This document shows positions 7,682-15,099 of a DNA stretch of 64,000 nt, piece after piece. Within the stretch, counting starts at the first letter, position 1. Each line of letters opens with the position of its first letter. The notes under the pieces are model-generated. The model worked only from the letters and a program-made list of their open reading frames with translations. It had not been told where the DNA came from and searched no databases. This DNA is from Methanohalophilus portucalensis (lineage in GTDB: Archaea > Halobacteriota > Methanosarcinia > Methanosarcinales > Methanosarcinaceae): assembly GCF_002761295.1 (NCBI RefSeq), contig NZ_CP017881.1, positions 1,735,750 to 1,799,749 on the forward strand. The letters are read 5' to 3'. The position numbers and the translations under genes were made by a program.

Positions 7682-8863
7682 TTACACCTTCAATAATTTA
7701 GCAATCGGAATTTTACTGATTTTCCTATGACTGTACAACAAGGCTATTATAACAGCAATTGAATAAACAACTAAACCGATCATTATTCCTTGAAATCCCA
7801 CTTCTATTGGAAGATAAAGTTCAAACAATAACTGGTATATCAAATACTTTGTCACAATTAAAGCAAGAAATAATACACAAACCATAACAAGAATCTGTTC
7901 AATTGTGTATATTTTCATAATTTGCTTTTTGCTAGCCCCAAGTGAAGTTAATATAGAAAAATTTCTTTTCTTGCTATCAATAGCAATATTTTGCTCACGG
8001 AGGAGTATTGTAAGATGAAGCAATAATCCACCTGAAAAAAATACAATTCTTATAGTTAAGGGTAATAGCTCTTTCAATTCTGTTGCTGCTCTATTTAGTT
8101 GTTCTTCTTTAGTAGTTAGTACCCAATCTTTTTCATTTTTAGTCATATAAGCTTGGATATATTCAAATGTAGCCTCTTGGTTACTACTGGCTATGTACAA
8201 ATTACCAGCAAGTTCTTCATCTTCTGCAATAAGATCAATAGGTCTTGTATCTTCAATAATAAATTCTGTTTCAGAAGTCGGAATTGTTATACCTGTGATT
8301 TTATAAACATATTTGGAGCTGCCTACCCAATATATGATCGTGTCGCCAATATTAACATCCAGTCTCTTTGCTATATTCCAACCGACTAAAACAGATCTAA
8401 AATCCAGATATCCACTTTCAATATTACCTGAAATTAAGAAATGGTCAAGACCTATAATTTCGAGTTTTGATGTATTCTTAAGTGTTTCAGAATCCAATAA
8501 TAAAGTATTAACAGGAATAGTTGTTTCTATATAAGTATCACTAATATTTCCATTGTATACTTTCCCGGACCCATAACTACCAACTGCAGAATCAACAATA
8601 TTAGGCCCTTTTAATAATTGTGAATGGTCATATTTTGTAATTTCACCATTTACAAATATATCATAATTTGCTTTTTCTAAAGGAGAAAGTTGTTCATGTT
8701 CAAAACGAATGGGAACTAATATCAAAGTTAAAGCGATTGAGAAGACAATTGTTAAAACTAATAACTGCCTTAGCAATTGCCCAGGAGTTTTTCTAAATTC
8801 ATTTTTTAAATAAAAAAAAGAAAGATAGGAAATATAATCCCTCCTTTTAAGAAAGATTGACAT
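7682..8863 (-). CDS. MacB/FtsX-type ABC permease with large outside domain
   Basis: About 393 residues. One membrane helix near the N-terminus (LLVLTIVFSIALTLILVPI), an extracellular domain of about 200 residues, then three C-terminal helices (around IRIVFFSGGLLL, QILVMVCVLFLALIV and MIGLVVYSIAVIIALL) with the FtsX-like cytoplasmic loop NFSILTSLGASKKQIMKIY. This is the MacB-fold topology. Upstream Mets overlap the preceding gene; I chose the ATG at 8863. A strong AGGAGGGA at 8845-8838 lies inside the first codons and has no ATG, GTG or TTG in frame after it, so the start is uncertain. Translation is probably coupled to the secreted-protein gene, whose stop it overlaps. Confidence 0.8.
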   Translation of the reverse strand: MSIFLKRRDYISYLSFFYLKNEFRKTPGQLLRQLLVLTIVFSIALTLILVPIRFEHEQLSPLEKANYDIFVNGEITKYDHSQLLKGPNIVDSAVGSYGSGKVYNGNISDTYIETTIPVNTLLLDSETLKNTSKLEIIGLDHFLISGNIESGYLDFRSVLVGWNIAKRLDVNIGDTIIYWVGSSKYVYKITGITIPTSETEFIIEDTRPIDLIAEDEELAGNLYIASSNQEATFEYIQAYMTKNEKDWVLTTKEEQLNRAATELKELLPLTIRIVFFSGGLLLHLTILLREQNIAIDSKKRNFSILTSLGASKKQIMKIYTIEQILVMVCVLFLALIVTKYLIYQLLFELYLPIEVGFQGIMIGLVVYSIAVIIALLYSHRKISKIPIAKLLKV

Positions 8864-9374
8864 ACACATATGCATTATCGCCATTAGCAAGTGTCAATCC
8901 CGCATATTGACGAGCTTTATACCTCCCCGTATTTTTGGCATCTGCATTTGAATAAACATGTTTATTAGTAGGTCCCCCAAACATGCCCATTGAATAACGA
9001 TGAGTCCAAGCCTTACCTATCGCAGTATTCGACTTATAGACGTATTCGATATCCTCTGAAGATGATGTAACTTCAGGTTTATTGAAACCTTCATAACTTA
9101 TATCATTAGCAAACCATGCATATTCCGGAAGAGGCACTCCATAAACTTCAGCCTCATATGTAGCTTCTCCTTCAAAATCAAAATTTGAACCTACTGTTCC
9201 TTGATGTTTATCTACAGATAAACTTGCATCTGCAACCAGGCTCCTAATAGTTACGTTTTCTTCAATGTCAGGATTTAGATTTTCTTTTGCACTCACGGTT
9301 GGCATTAAGCAACACGCCATCAACAACATTGCTGCAAACAATATACTGATTTGAAATTTTGGTATATTCCTCAT
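8847..9374 (-). CDS. Secreted lactococcin 972-like candidate bacteriocin
   Basis: The 175-residue product has a signal peptide (1-29, cleavage after TVSA) and no cysteine in the mature part, unlike the other two precursors. The C-terminal 60 residues, rich in Tyr, Gly and Asn, contain NKHVYSNADAKNTGRYKAR and end in AYVYVNLS. This is reminiscent of lactococcin 972 family members, which are beta-sandwich toxins with a similar Ser/Asn-rich, GR-containing, Tyr-rich end. I judge this from pattern and from the following permease and ATPase genes, not from an alignment. The gene carries the shared promoter module although its coding sequence is unrelated to the cysteine-rich precursors. Confidence 0.55.
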   Translation of the reverse strand: MRNIPKFQISILFAAMLLMACCLMPTVSAKENLNPDIEENVTIRSLVADASLSVDKHQGTVGSNFDFEGEATYEAEVYGVPLPEYAWFANDISYEGFNKPEVTSSSEDIEYVYKSNTAIGKAWTHRYSMGMFGGPTNKHVYSNADAKNTGRYKARQYAGLTLANGDNAYVYVNLS

Positions 9375-9383
9375 TTTATTTCT

Positions 9384-9571
9384 ACCTCTTTGATTTTACT
9401 CCAGAGGCAAAGCTATGTTTATATAGTGTAAACCACAACCTAATCCTGCCTACGGGCCAATGTGGAGTTCTGATTGGTAACGCACATCCAATCTCCACAT
9501 TGTAAAATACTATAATGTAATGGTATATATAGTTGAGGGTTACACATATTAGCTTTCTTGTTAACAAAAAT
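9384..9571. repeat. Promoter-proximal part of the duplicated block, copy C
   Basis: About 190 bases nearly identical to the proximal parts of copies A and B. Identity ends sharply near the GTTAACAAAAAT segment, and the coding sequence downstream is not homologous. So here the promoter alone was mobilised or kept in front of a different secreted protein. Confidence 0.9.
9418..9501 (-). promoter_or_regulatory. Promoter module C: TATA box plus inverted repeat
   Basis: The minus-strand TATA box CTATATAAA is at 9426-9418. The inverted repeat AATGTGGAG (9459-9467) / CTCCACATT (9493-9501) has the same 25-base spacing as in modules A and B. The leader differs slightly near the start codon (AGAGGTAGAAATAAAATG). 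Confidence 0.65.
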
Positions 9572-9657
9572 AAGAGCAATCTTTGCACTAAAATTGTGTA
9601 TAGAAAACATAAATATATAAACTCTGACGGCAGGATAGTAAAACAAATTCTCATGAA

Positions 9658-9950
9658 TCATTTCTTGATAATATCCCTAAACTTAACCCTTCTGCGAGTC
9701 ATGATAACAGTTTTATCGGTACCACGAATGACCTGTTCAAGGAACACATCCTTCAGAAAGTTCTTGAAGAATGGGCGGGTGGTTGAGCCCAAAAAGATCA
9801 CATCATGATTCTTTGCCTCTTCATCAATTACGGACACTGCATCATCACCAACAATAAACTTGCTTTCGTTTTCCGCTCCCGATAAATGAGCGGAAACTCC
9901 ATGGAATACCTTGAAGAGAAAAGAAAAATACTGGAAAAGATTTTCTCTTT
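9658..9950 (-). pseudogene. C-terminal fragment of a universal stress protein domain
   Basis: The minus-strand frame ending in a TGA at 9658-9660 encodes about 96 residues, including DEEAKNHDVIFLGSTTRPFF, VFLEQVIRGTDKTVIMTRRR and KFRDIIKK. This is the C-terminal half of a UspA-type domain (nucleotide-binding beta strand and last helix), often found at the end of permeases. There is no start codon: the frame is closed by a stop at about 9951. The 5' part is missing, so the gene was cut at its junction with the fetB end. It marks an insertion or deletion boundary at the right edge of the peptide island. Confidence 0.65.
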
Positions 9951-10018
9951 ATGTGTCTGTATTGTTCAATAACAGGGGATAACTGTTATCGATTTTCCAC
10001 TTTTCCATACATATTAAT

Positions 10019-10819
10019 TCATGCAACATCCGGTGTATTTCGGAACATTTGATCCTTCAATATCCCGTATTCATCAAAACACATACGGGATGTCAGGAAA
10101 ATTGCAAGTGTCACACATGTAACAGTGGATACATAAACAGAAACCATTACTGCAATCTGGTATTTGATCGCCAGGATCGGTGATGCTCCGGCTATCAACT
10201 GGCCACTCATCATGCCGGGTAGATGAACTATTCCTATCGTAGAAATATCTCCTACAGCCGGTTTCAGGGAAGAACGGAGACCTTTTCTTACATAGGGCAT
10301 AAGTGCCTCATTCATTCCGGCACCAAAAGAAAGTCTGGACACATAGCGGTTTTCATTCCTTTTCAAACTGCTGTAGAAATTTCCTACACCAATTATAGTT
10401 CCGCCAAGGGAATTACCAAGCAATATACCACCTATGGGTATGAGGTAGGGAGCTTCAAACACATTGGCCAGGTCAATTACAAAGGAGTTCACATACATAA
10501 GTATCAGGAACGTCCCTCCCAAGAAAGCACCAAGTGTAGGGATATAGAGGGATTTGAGATCCATTTCCTGACGCTGGACAGACTCAAAGGCTGCAAATGA
10601 AACCATCAGGAAAAACCACAATAAATTCAATACAGGATTATTCATATCAAACACAAATGTCAGGAATAAGCCGGCAAGGAAAAGCTGTATCGTCATCCTG
10701 AGAATAGCTGTAAGGGATTCTTTACCCATATTCAGCCGCACATATCTCATTATGAATAAAGGAATTATGAGCAGAAGAAAACCAAAAAATAAACCTGTGT
10801 AAGAAATCTCGTCAGGCAT
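10019..10819 (-). CDS. fetB: FetB/UPF0014-family ABC permease
   Basis: A 266-residue membrane protein with about seven helices. The conserved block STIGIVHLPGMMSGQLIAGASP (split: STIGIVHLPGMM, then SGQLIAGASP) near residues 192-213 is diagnostic for the UPF0014/FetB (YbbM) family. Another family mark is the motif LLGNSLGGTIIG. In Escherichia coli the FetAB exporter lowers excess iron; plant relatives affect aluminium tolerance. The start overlaps the end of the ATPase gene by 8 bases, so the pair is translationally coupled. The substrate in this organism is unknown; iron or another metal is likely. Confidence 0.85.
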   Translation of the reverse strand: MPDEISYTGLFFGFLLLIIPLFIMRYVRLNMGKESLTAILRMTIQLFLAGLFLTFVFDMNNPVLNLLWFFLMVSFAAFESVQRQEMDLKSLYIPTLGAFLGGTFLILMYVNSFVIDLANVFEAPYLIPIGGILLGNSLGGTIIGVGNFYSSLKRNENRYVSRLSFGAGMNEALMPYVRKGLRSSLKPAVGDISTIGIVHLPGMMSGQLIAGASPILAIKYQIAVMVSVYVSTVTCVTLAIFLTSRMCFDEYGILKDQMFRNTPDVA

Positions 10820-11456
10820 TTATTTCACATCCGTCAACAAAGACTTCATCCATAGCTACTCTATCCCATGTGTTGTCGTGGGACACAACAAGAAGTGTCC
10901 AATCTTCATTTTCAAGAAAGAAGTCCACAACCTTTTCCTTAAGTTCGGGATCCAGTGCCGATGTGACTTCATCAAGCAGGAAAATCTCCTTGCCCAGTAA
11001 CACGGAAATTATTATGCATATTCTCTGTTTCTCCCCTCCAGACAGATCCTCAAACTTCTTGTACACAATGGACCTGTCCAATCCAAAGTATTCAAGCAGG
11101 GAATTACGTCTCCTGTGATACTTTCTTCCCTGGTTATGGTCAAAAGAAAATATTTCGTTGATCAAATCCTTGACAATCCCCTCACCGATATCAGTATCCT
11201 GTGAAACATATGCGATTTCTTTCCTGATGTCCCATATGTTAGAGGCCGAAACTTTTCTGCCCCTGTAAAAAACCTCTCCATCATCGACACGTAAAATACC
11301 CAATAGTATTTTGAGAAGAGTTGACTTACCGCTTCCTGATCGCCCTTTCAGAATTAACTTATCACCCAGATTGACAGTCAGGTTAAAGTTAGAAAAAAGA
11401 CGGGAACCATGAAAATCAACACATATATCCTTATATCGTATCAGTTCTGAACTCAT
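10812..11456 (-). CDS. fetA: FetA-type ABC ATPase
   Basis: A 214-residue ATP-binding subunit with Walker A GRSGSGKST (38-46), signature LSGGEKQRI, Walker B IFLLDEVTSALD and the switch His in VVSHD. It is the partner of the overlapping FetB permease and together they form an exporter. The start is the ATG at 11456; the upstream bases are AT-rich with no clear Shine-Dalgarno, so the mRNA may have a short leader. The gene symbol rests on pairing with FetB rather than on the ATPase alone. Confidence 0.85.
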   Translation of the reverse strand: MSSELIRYKDICVDFHGSRLFSNFNLTVNLGDKLILKGRSGSGKSTLLKILLGILRVDDGEVFYRGRKVSASNIWDIRKEIAYVSQDTDIGEGIVKDLINEIFSFDHNQGRKYHRRRNSLLEYFGLDRSIVYKKFEDLSGGEKQRICIIISVLLGKEIFLLDEVTSALDPELKEKVVDFFLENEDWTLLVVSHDNTWDRVAMDEVFVDGCEINA

Positions 11457-11846
11457 GTATGAACCTCACTCAAAAATCCTCATTTAGTAACACTTAAATC
11501 ATAAATATCATATTTATTCTTGCAATAAATCATACTAATTAATACAGCGTTACATATTGTTTTTTTATAAAATATAGCAATTAGATCTATTTTACTTGTT
11601 TTTTAGATTCAATTATTTCAATTAATAATCTATTATGTGCATATTAGATATGAATTTTACTTATTATTTTTAACACTAAAGTTGTATTTGATTATAATAA
11701 AATCCCCTATAGTAACACCCTAACTTCACATCGACAAAATCTGTCAATGATGTTGAAAACAAAAATATGGAAGGATAACACTGAAGTAGTAAATGAACCA
11801 AAGCTAAAGGAAATAGAGAATAAAACATCTTATACAAAGGTCAACC
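11457..11846. promoter_or_regulatory. AT-rich intergenic region and long leader of the methyltransferase gene
   Basis: 390 bases without a gene. A TATA-like TTTATAAAATA is near 11565-11575, about 275 bases before the methyltransferase start, so a long 5' untranslated leader is possible; methanol methyltransferase genes in Methanosarcina are known for long leaders. A 49-codon open frame from 11751 overlaps the gene in another frame and has no ribosome binding site. Nothing else was recognised. Confidence 0.4.
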
Positions 11847-12863
11847 ATGCAACAAAAACAGAGAATCATCAATGCACTGGAATGCAAATCGGTAGATAAA
11901 ATTCCTGTAGGATTGTTCACAACCGCTGCTCCACTGGAAATTATGGATTCATGTGGTGTTGCCAGGCCCGAAGCTGACTTTGATCCTGAAAAGATGGCTG
12001 AGCTGGCAATAGCCACTCAGAGTATCCCCGGATTTGAGACTATACGCTACCCCTTTGACTTAACAGTGCTGGCAGAAAGTTTCGGCTGTAAGATTCACAG
12101 GGGATCAAAGGACATACCTCCTGCTGTACTCGAAGGACCGGAGATCAATATTGAAGACATAGAAGTTCCTGAAGATTTGATGCAAAAAGGAAGAATGCCT
12201 GCAATCCTTGAAGCCACACATATTATAAAAAGACAAGTAGGGAATGAAGTTCCACTTATATGTGGTTTTGCCGGTCCTGTGGACCTTGCTGTTAATCTGA
12301 TGGGCATGAAGCCGTTCCTGTTAAAAATACTTAAAGAACCACATAAAATAGAAAGATTAATGGAAGTCACTACCCAGGCATGCATAAAAGCTGCTAATGA
12401 AAGCCTGGGAGCAGGAGCAGATGTGATATGTTTCGGAGAAGCAGTTGTTTCCCCCGACATTGTTCCACCGGCTATGTTTAAGTCCGTCATAAAACCATAC
12501 TATAGACAACTTGTAGATTCTGTTAACGGGAAATGTGTAATCCATGTATGCGGAAAAGCCGATCCCGTAATAAAAGATATTGCCGAATGTGGATTTTGTG
12601 GTATAAGTGTTGAAGAAAGTGTTGAAGATCTGCAATACGCCATAAAAATGGCACATGAAGGCGGTGCTGCACTGATAGGCAATGTTTCAACTTCCACTAC
12701 CATATACAATAAAACTGCTGAAGAAGTAAAAGCAGAAGCTTTGAAATGTCTGGAGGCAGGCGTGGATATCCTGGCTCCGGGTTGTGGGATCGCACCACAG
12801 TCACCCATAAAGAATATGCAGGCCCTTGCACAGGCACGGAATGAATTCTGCGAGGAAAGATAA
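11847..12863 (+). CDS. Methylcobamide:CoM methyltransferase, MtaA/MtbA family
   Basis: The 338-residue product belongs to the uroporphyrinogen-decarboxylase fold family. It transfers a methyl group from a methylated corrinoid protein to coenzyme M, the entry step of methylotrophic methanogenesis, in the cytoplasm. The zinc ligands are visible: His233-x-Cys235 in CVIHVCGK and Cys313 in LAPGCGIAP, closely matching the H-x-C...C set of MtaA/MtbA. Length is usual for the family. Whether it serves methanol (MtaA), methylamines (MtbA) or another substrate cannot be told, because no corrinoid protein is adjacent. The following CobW-type GTPase may load its metal. It has its own promoter region upstream. 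Confidence 0.9.
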   Translation: MQQKQRIINALECKSVDKIPVGLFTTAAPLEIMDSCGVARPEADFDPEKMAELAIATQSIPGFETIRYPFDLTVLAESFGCKIHRGSKDIPPAVLEGPEINIEDIEVPEDLMQKGRMPAILEATHIIKRQVGNEVPLICGFAGPVDLAVNLMGMKPFLLKILKEPHKIERLMEVTTQACIKAANESLGAGADVICFGEAVVSPDIVPPAMFKSVIKPYYRQLVDSVNGKCVIHVCGKADPVIKDIAECGFCGISVEESVEDLQYAIKMAHEGGAALIGNVSTSTTIYNKTAEEVKAEALKCLEAGVDILAPGCGIAPQSPIKNMQALAQARNEFCEER

Positions 12864-12904
12864 AAACGGATCAAGAAGTAACTTATTTCTCAAAGGTGTA
12901 ATGA

Positions 12905-13963
12905 ATGAAAGTAATAATCATTGGCGGATTCCTGGGCAGCGGTAAAACTACTACCCTGCTTAAGCTGGGAAAATATCTCAATGATAAAGGCGAAAAAATC
13001 GCCATTATCGTAAATGAGATAGGTGAAATCGGAGTTGACGGGACAACACTGGATATAGAAGGAGTGGAAACCAGGGAAATCACCAACGGATGTATTTGCT
13101 GCACTTTGAAAATCGATATGGAACAGGCGCTTGACTCCCTTGCCGAGGAATATGGGCCAGATACAGTAATTATTGAACCAACTGGCGTCGCATTTCCCCG
13201 ACAGATCAAAGAAGAAATTGAATTGATGAAAATTGCAGAAATGGAGTTTTCCCCCATAATAAATCTGATAGATGGAAGCAGGTTCGATCTGGAAATTGAG
13301 CAGATTCCAAAATTCATAAAAACTCAGATAGAGGATGCAGACATCCTGGGCATTAACAAAATAGACATTGCGACAGACGAACAGATCAGTAAGGTCAAAG
13401 CGTTATTGCAACACTATAATACAGATGCAAAAATACTGGAATTTTCGGCAAAAGAAAATGCAGGAAATTTTGAAGAATTAATAGAAACCATAGGTGGAGA
13501 AGGAAAACAAAGAGACCATTCCACAAAACAAAATTCTATTGCTGAATCAAATGTATCATCCCATGCCATTGAATTTGCAATTGAGTCAAATGATCTGGAA
13601 ATCAAGAAGGGCCACAAGCTGGCAAATGAAATTGTTGATTCCATACATAGCCAGTTCATTCAATTGAATCCGGATTTTATAGGCCATATAAAGATGTCCA
13701 TGGACCTACCGGAAACTTTCCTGAAAATCAGCCTCACATCCTCTACAAACAAACCTGAAATAGAAATTTTTGAGAGGGAAAATGCTGCAAACCCAAAGGT
13801 TAGAGCATTGGCAGCTGTGACAAATATCAGACAGGATGATGTAGTCAAAATACTGGAAAACACTATTGAGGAAATGTTTGCGGAAACAGGAATTGACCTT
13901 CAGAGACTTCAGCAACATACAGACACAAAAAATATCATTAACCTGTGTGATATTTCTATATAA
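12905..13963 (+). CDS. CobW/P47K-family GTPase metallochaperone
   Basis: A 352-residue GTPase of the COG0523 family, with Walker A GGFLGSGKTT (7-16), the metal-binding CxCC motif in NGCICCTLK (Cys63, Cys65, Cys66) and the guanine motif NKID. The C-terminal CobW_C domain is present. Such proteins insert Zn, Co or other metals into client enzymes. It starts 42 bases after the zinc-dependent methyltransferase on the same strand. A role in supplying zinc to that enzyme, or in corrinoid metabolism, is a reasonable inference from context. A linker around residues 195-225 (GKQRDHSTKQN) is variable in the family. Confidence 0.88.
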   Translation: MKVIIIGGFLGSGKTTTLLKLGKYLNDKGEKIAIIVNEIGEIGVDGTTLDIEGVETREITNGCICCTLKIDMEQALDSLAEEYGPDTVIIEPTGVAFPRQIKEEIELMKIAEMEFSPIINLIDGSRFDLEIEQIPKFIKTQIEDADILGINKIDIATDEQISKVKALLQHYNTDAKILEFSAKENAGNFEELIETIGGEGKQRDHSTKQNSIAESNVSSHAIEFAIESNDLEIKKGHKLANEIVDSIHSQFIQLNPDFIGHIKMSMDLPETFLKISLTSSTNKPEIEIFERENAANPKVRALAAVTNIRQDDVVKILENTIEEMFAETGIDLQRLQQHTDTKNIINLCDISI

Positions 13964-14016
13964 ACAGAACCGGGGGTCTAATAATAACTGATAACAAATC
14001 GGAGCAAAATCAGAGA

Positions 14017-14283
14017 GTGATGCCTATATGGGTATCTGCAGGAGCTATTGCGGGTGCACTCTACGGCAACCTGTTACTTGGACCGTCTATAGGAAGCGTG
14101 GGGCTTGGCACTATAATGGGTATAGCAATAGGGTCACTTGGTGGTATTTCTTTCGGATTATCACAAATCCGAAAACAGGAAGGAGATGAAAGATATTCTT
14201 TTGAAGGTGAAGAAAACCTCATGAAGATCATGGGAGCAGTCGCCATCATCCTTTTTGTAATCACTCTTGCTATGTTGTTCTGA
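14017..14283 (+). CDS. Small membrane protein of unknown function
   Basis: An 88-residue product if started at GTG 14017, with a Gly-rich N-terminal double helix region (WVSAGAIAGALYGNLLLG, then GTIMGIAIGSLGGISFG), a charged segment and a C-terminal helix (IMGAVAIILFVITLAMLF). The frame is open 12 codons further upstream. A GGGGGT box at 13972-13977 lies just before in-frame ATA codons (13981, 13984), giving a possible non-standard start with a hydrophilic N-terminus (ITDNKSEQNQR). It lies 53 bases after the CobW gene. No family was recognised. Confidence 0.65.
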   Translation: MMPIWVSAGAIAGALYGNLLLGPSIGSVGLGTIMGIAIGSLGGISFGLSQIRKQEGDERYSFEGEENLMKIMGAVAIILFVITLAMLF

Positions 14284-14435
14284 CCAGAAGAATGCCGATA
14301 AGGGGTGATCGACATTCCTCAAATGAGCCATGCAGCCTGTTATGCTATGCGAGAAACTTATATACCATTTGCAAACATATAAACATGTTAACAATTGTGA
14401 AATTGCAGATATAATAAATATTCAGGGGAAAAGAA

Positions 14436-14657
14436 ATGACAAAAATAGAAGTAGATACAAGGGGAGAGACCTGCCCGGTCCCGCTAGTTGAATGCAGGAA
14501 GGCACTGAGAAAAGCTACACCGGGAGATGAGGTAATAGTTACCGGCACACATCCAGCTTCAAAGAAGGAGATACCAATGGCCTGCGAATCCATGGGGCTT
14601 GAAATTATCGGTATCGATGAAGAAGCTGATGAGTGGAAAATCAGAATTAAGCGTTAA
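14436..14657 (+). CDS. TusA/SirA-family sulfur carrier
   Basis: A 73-residue protein with the TusA signature GETCPVPLVECRKAL; the sulfur-binding cysteine is Cys13 in the CPxP motif. TusA-like proteins accept persulfide sulfur and pass it to partners. A GGGGAAAAG ribosome binding site precedes the ATG, and a TATA box CTTATATACC lies near 14354-14363, so this is likely the first gene of an operon continuing with the DsrE-like, IscS-like, IscU and flavoprotein genes. The order suggests a sulfur relay for Fe-S cluster or thiocofactor assembly. Confidence 0.9.
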   Translation: MTKIEVDTRGETCPVPLVECRKALRKATPGDEVIVTGTHPASKKEIPMACESMGLEIIGIDEEADEWKIRIKR

Positions 14658-14671
14658 AAGGGTTGGTTTCT

Positions 14672-15091
14672 GTGAGCAATAAAACAGTCATAATAGTCCA
14701 TAGCGGGGACATGGACAAACTGTACAGTGCACTCATTATTGCAAATGGTTCACTGTCGATGGGAATGGAAGCTTCCCTATATTTTACTTTTTGGGGCCTT
14801 GAGCGGTTGAAAAAAGGAGGACTTGAAAAGGGTCCCTTATCCAAAATGAATTTCCTGGGGCTTGGCAAATGGATGGTCAAAAGCAGGATGAAAAAGGTCA
14901 ATGTAGCTCCCCTTGAAAAAATGATGACCGATTTCAAGGAACTTGGGGGTAAAATAATTGCCTGTGAAATGACCATGGAAATTATGGGAATCAAGCAAGA
15001 ACAGCTACGTACCGAATGGATTGATGAATATGGTGCTGTGGGTACCTATGTCCATGAAGCAAAAGATGCAGAGATTACATTGTTTATCTGA
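14672..15091 (+). CDS. DsrE/F-like protein (peroxiredoxin-like sulfur relay family)
   Basis: About 139 residues starting at GTG 14672, with AAAAGGGTTGG as ribosome binding site (TTG at 14663 is an alternative). The N-terminus (TVIIVHSGDMDKLYSALIIANGSLSMGMEASLYFTFWG, in pieces) fits the DsrE/DsrF/DrsH fold, which commonly partners TusA. One cysteine is visible in the second half (KIIACEMTMEIMG), at the position where sulfur-relay members carry the active Cys. It sits 14 bases after TusA and 8 before the IscS-like gene. Direct sulfur transfer between the two is inferred. Confidence 0.8.
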   Translation: MSNKTVIIVHSGDMDKLYSALIIANGSLSMGMEASLYFTFWGLERLKKGGLEKGPLSKMNFLGLGKWMVKSRMKKVNVAPLEKMMTDFKELGGKIIACEMTMEIMGIKQEQLRTEWIDEYGAVGTYVHEAKDAEITLFI

Positions 15092-15099
15092 GGAATTTT

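Noticed and set aside
11751-11900. Plus-strand 49-codon frame starting ATG TTG AAA upstream of the methyltransferase
   Set aside because: No ribosome binding site, and it overlaps the real gene in another frame. It could be a leader peptide but nothing supports it.
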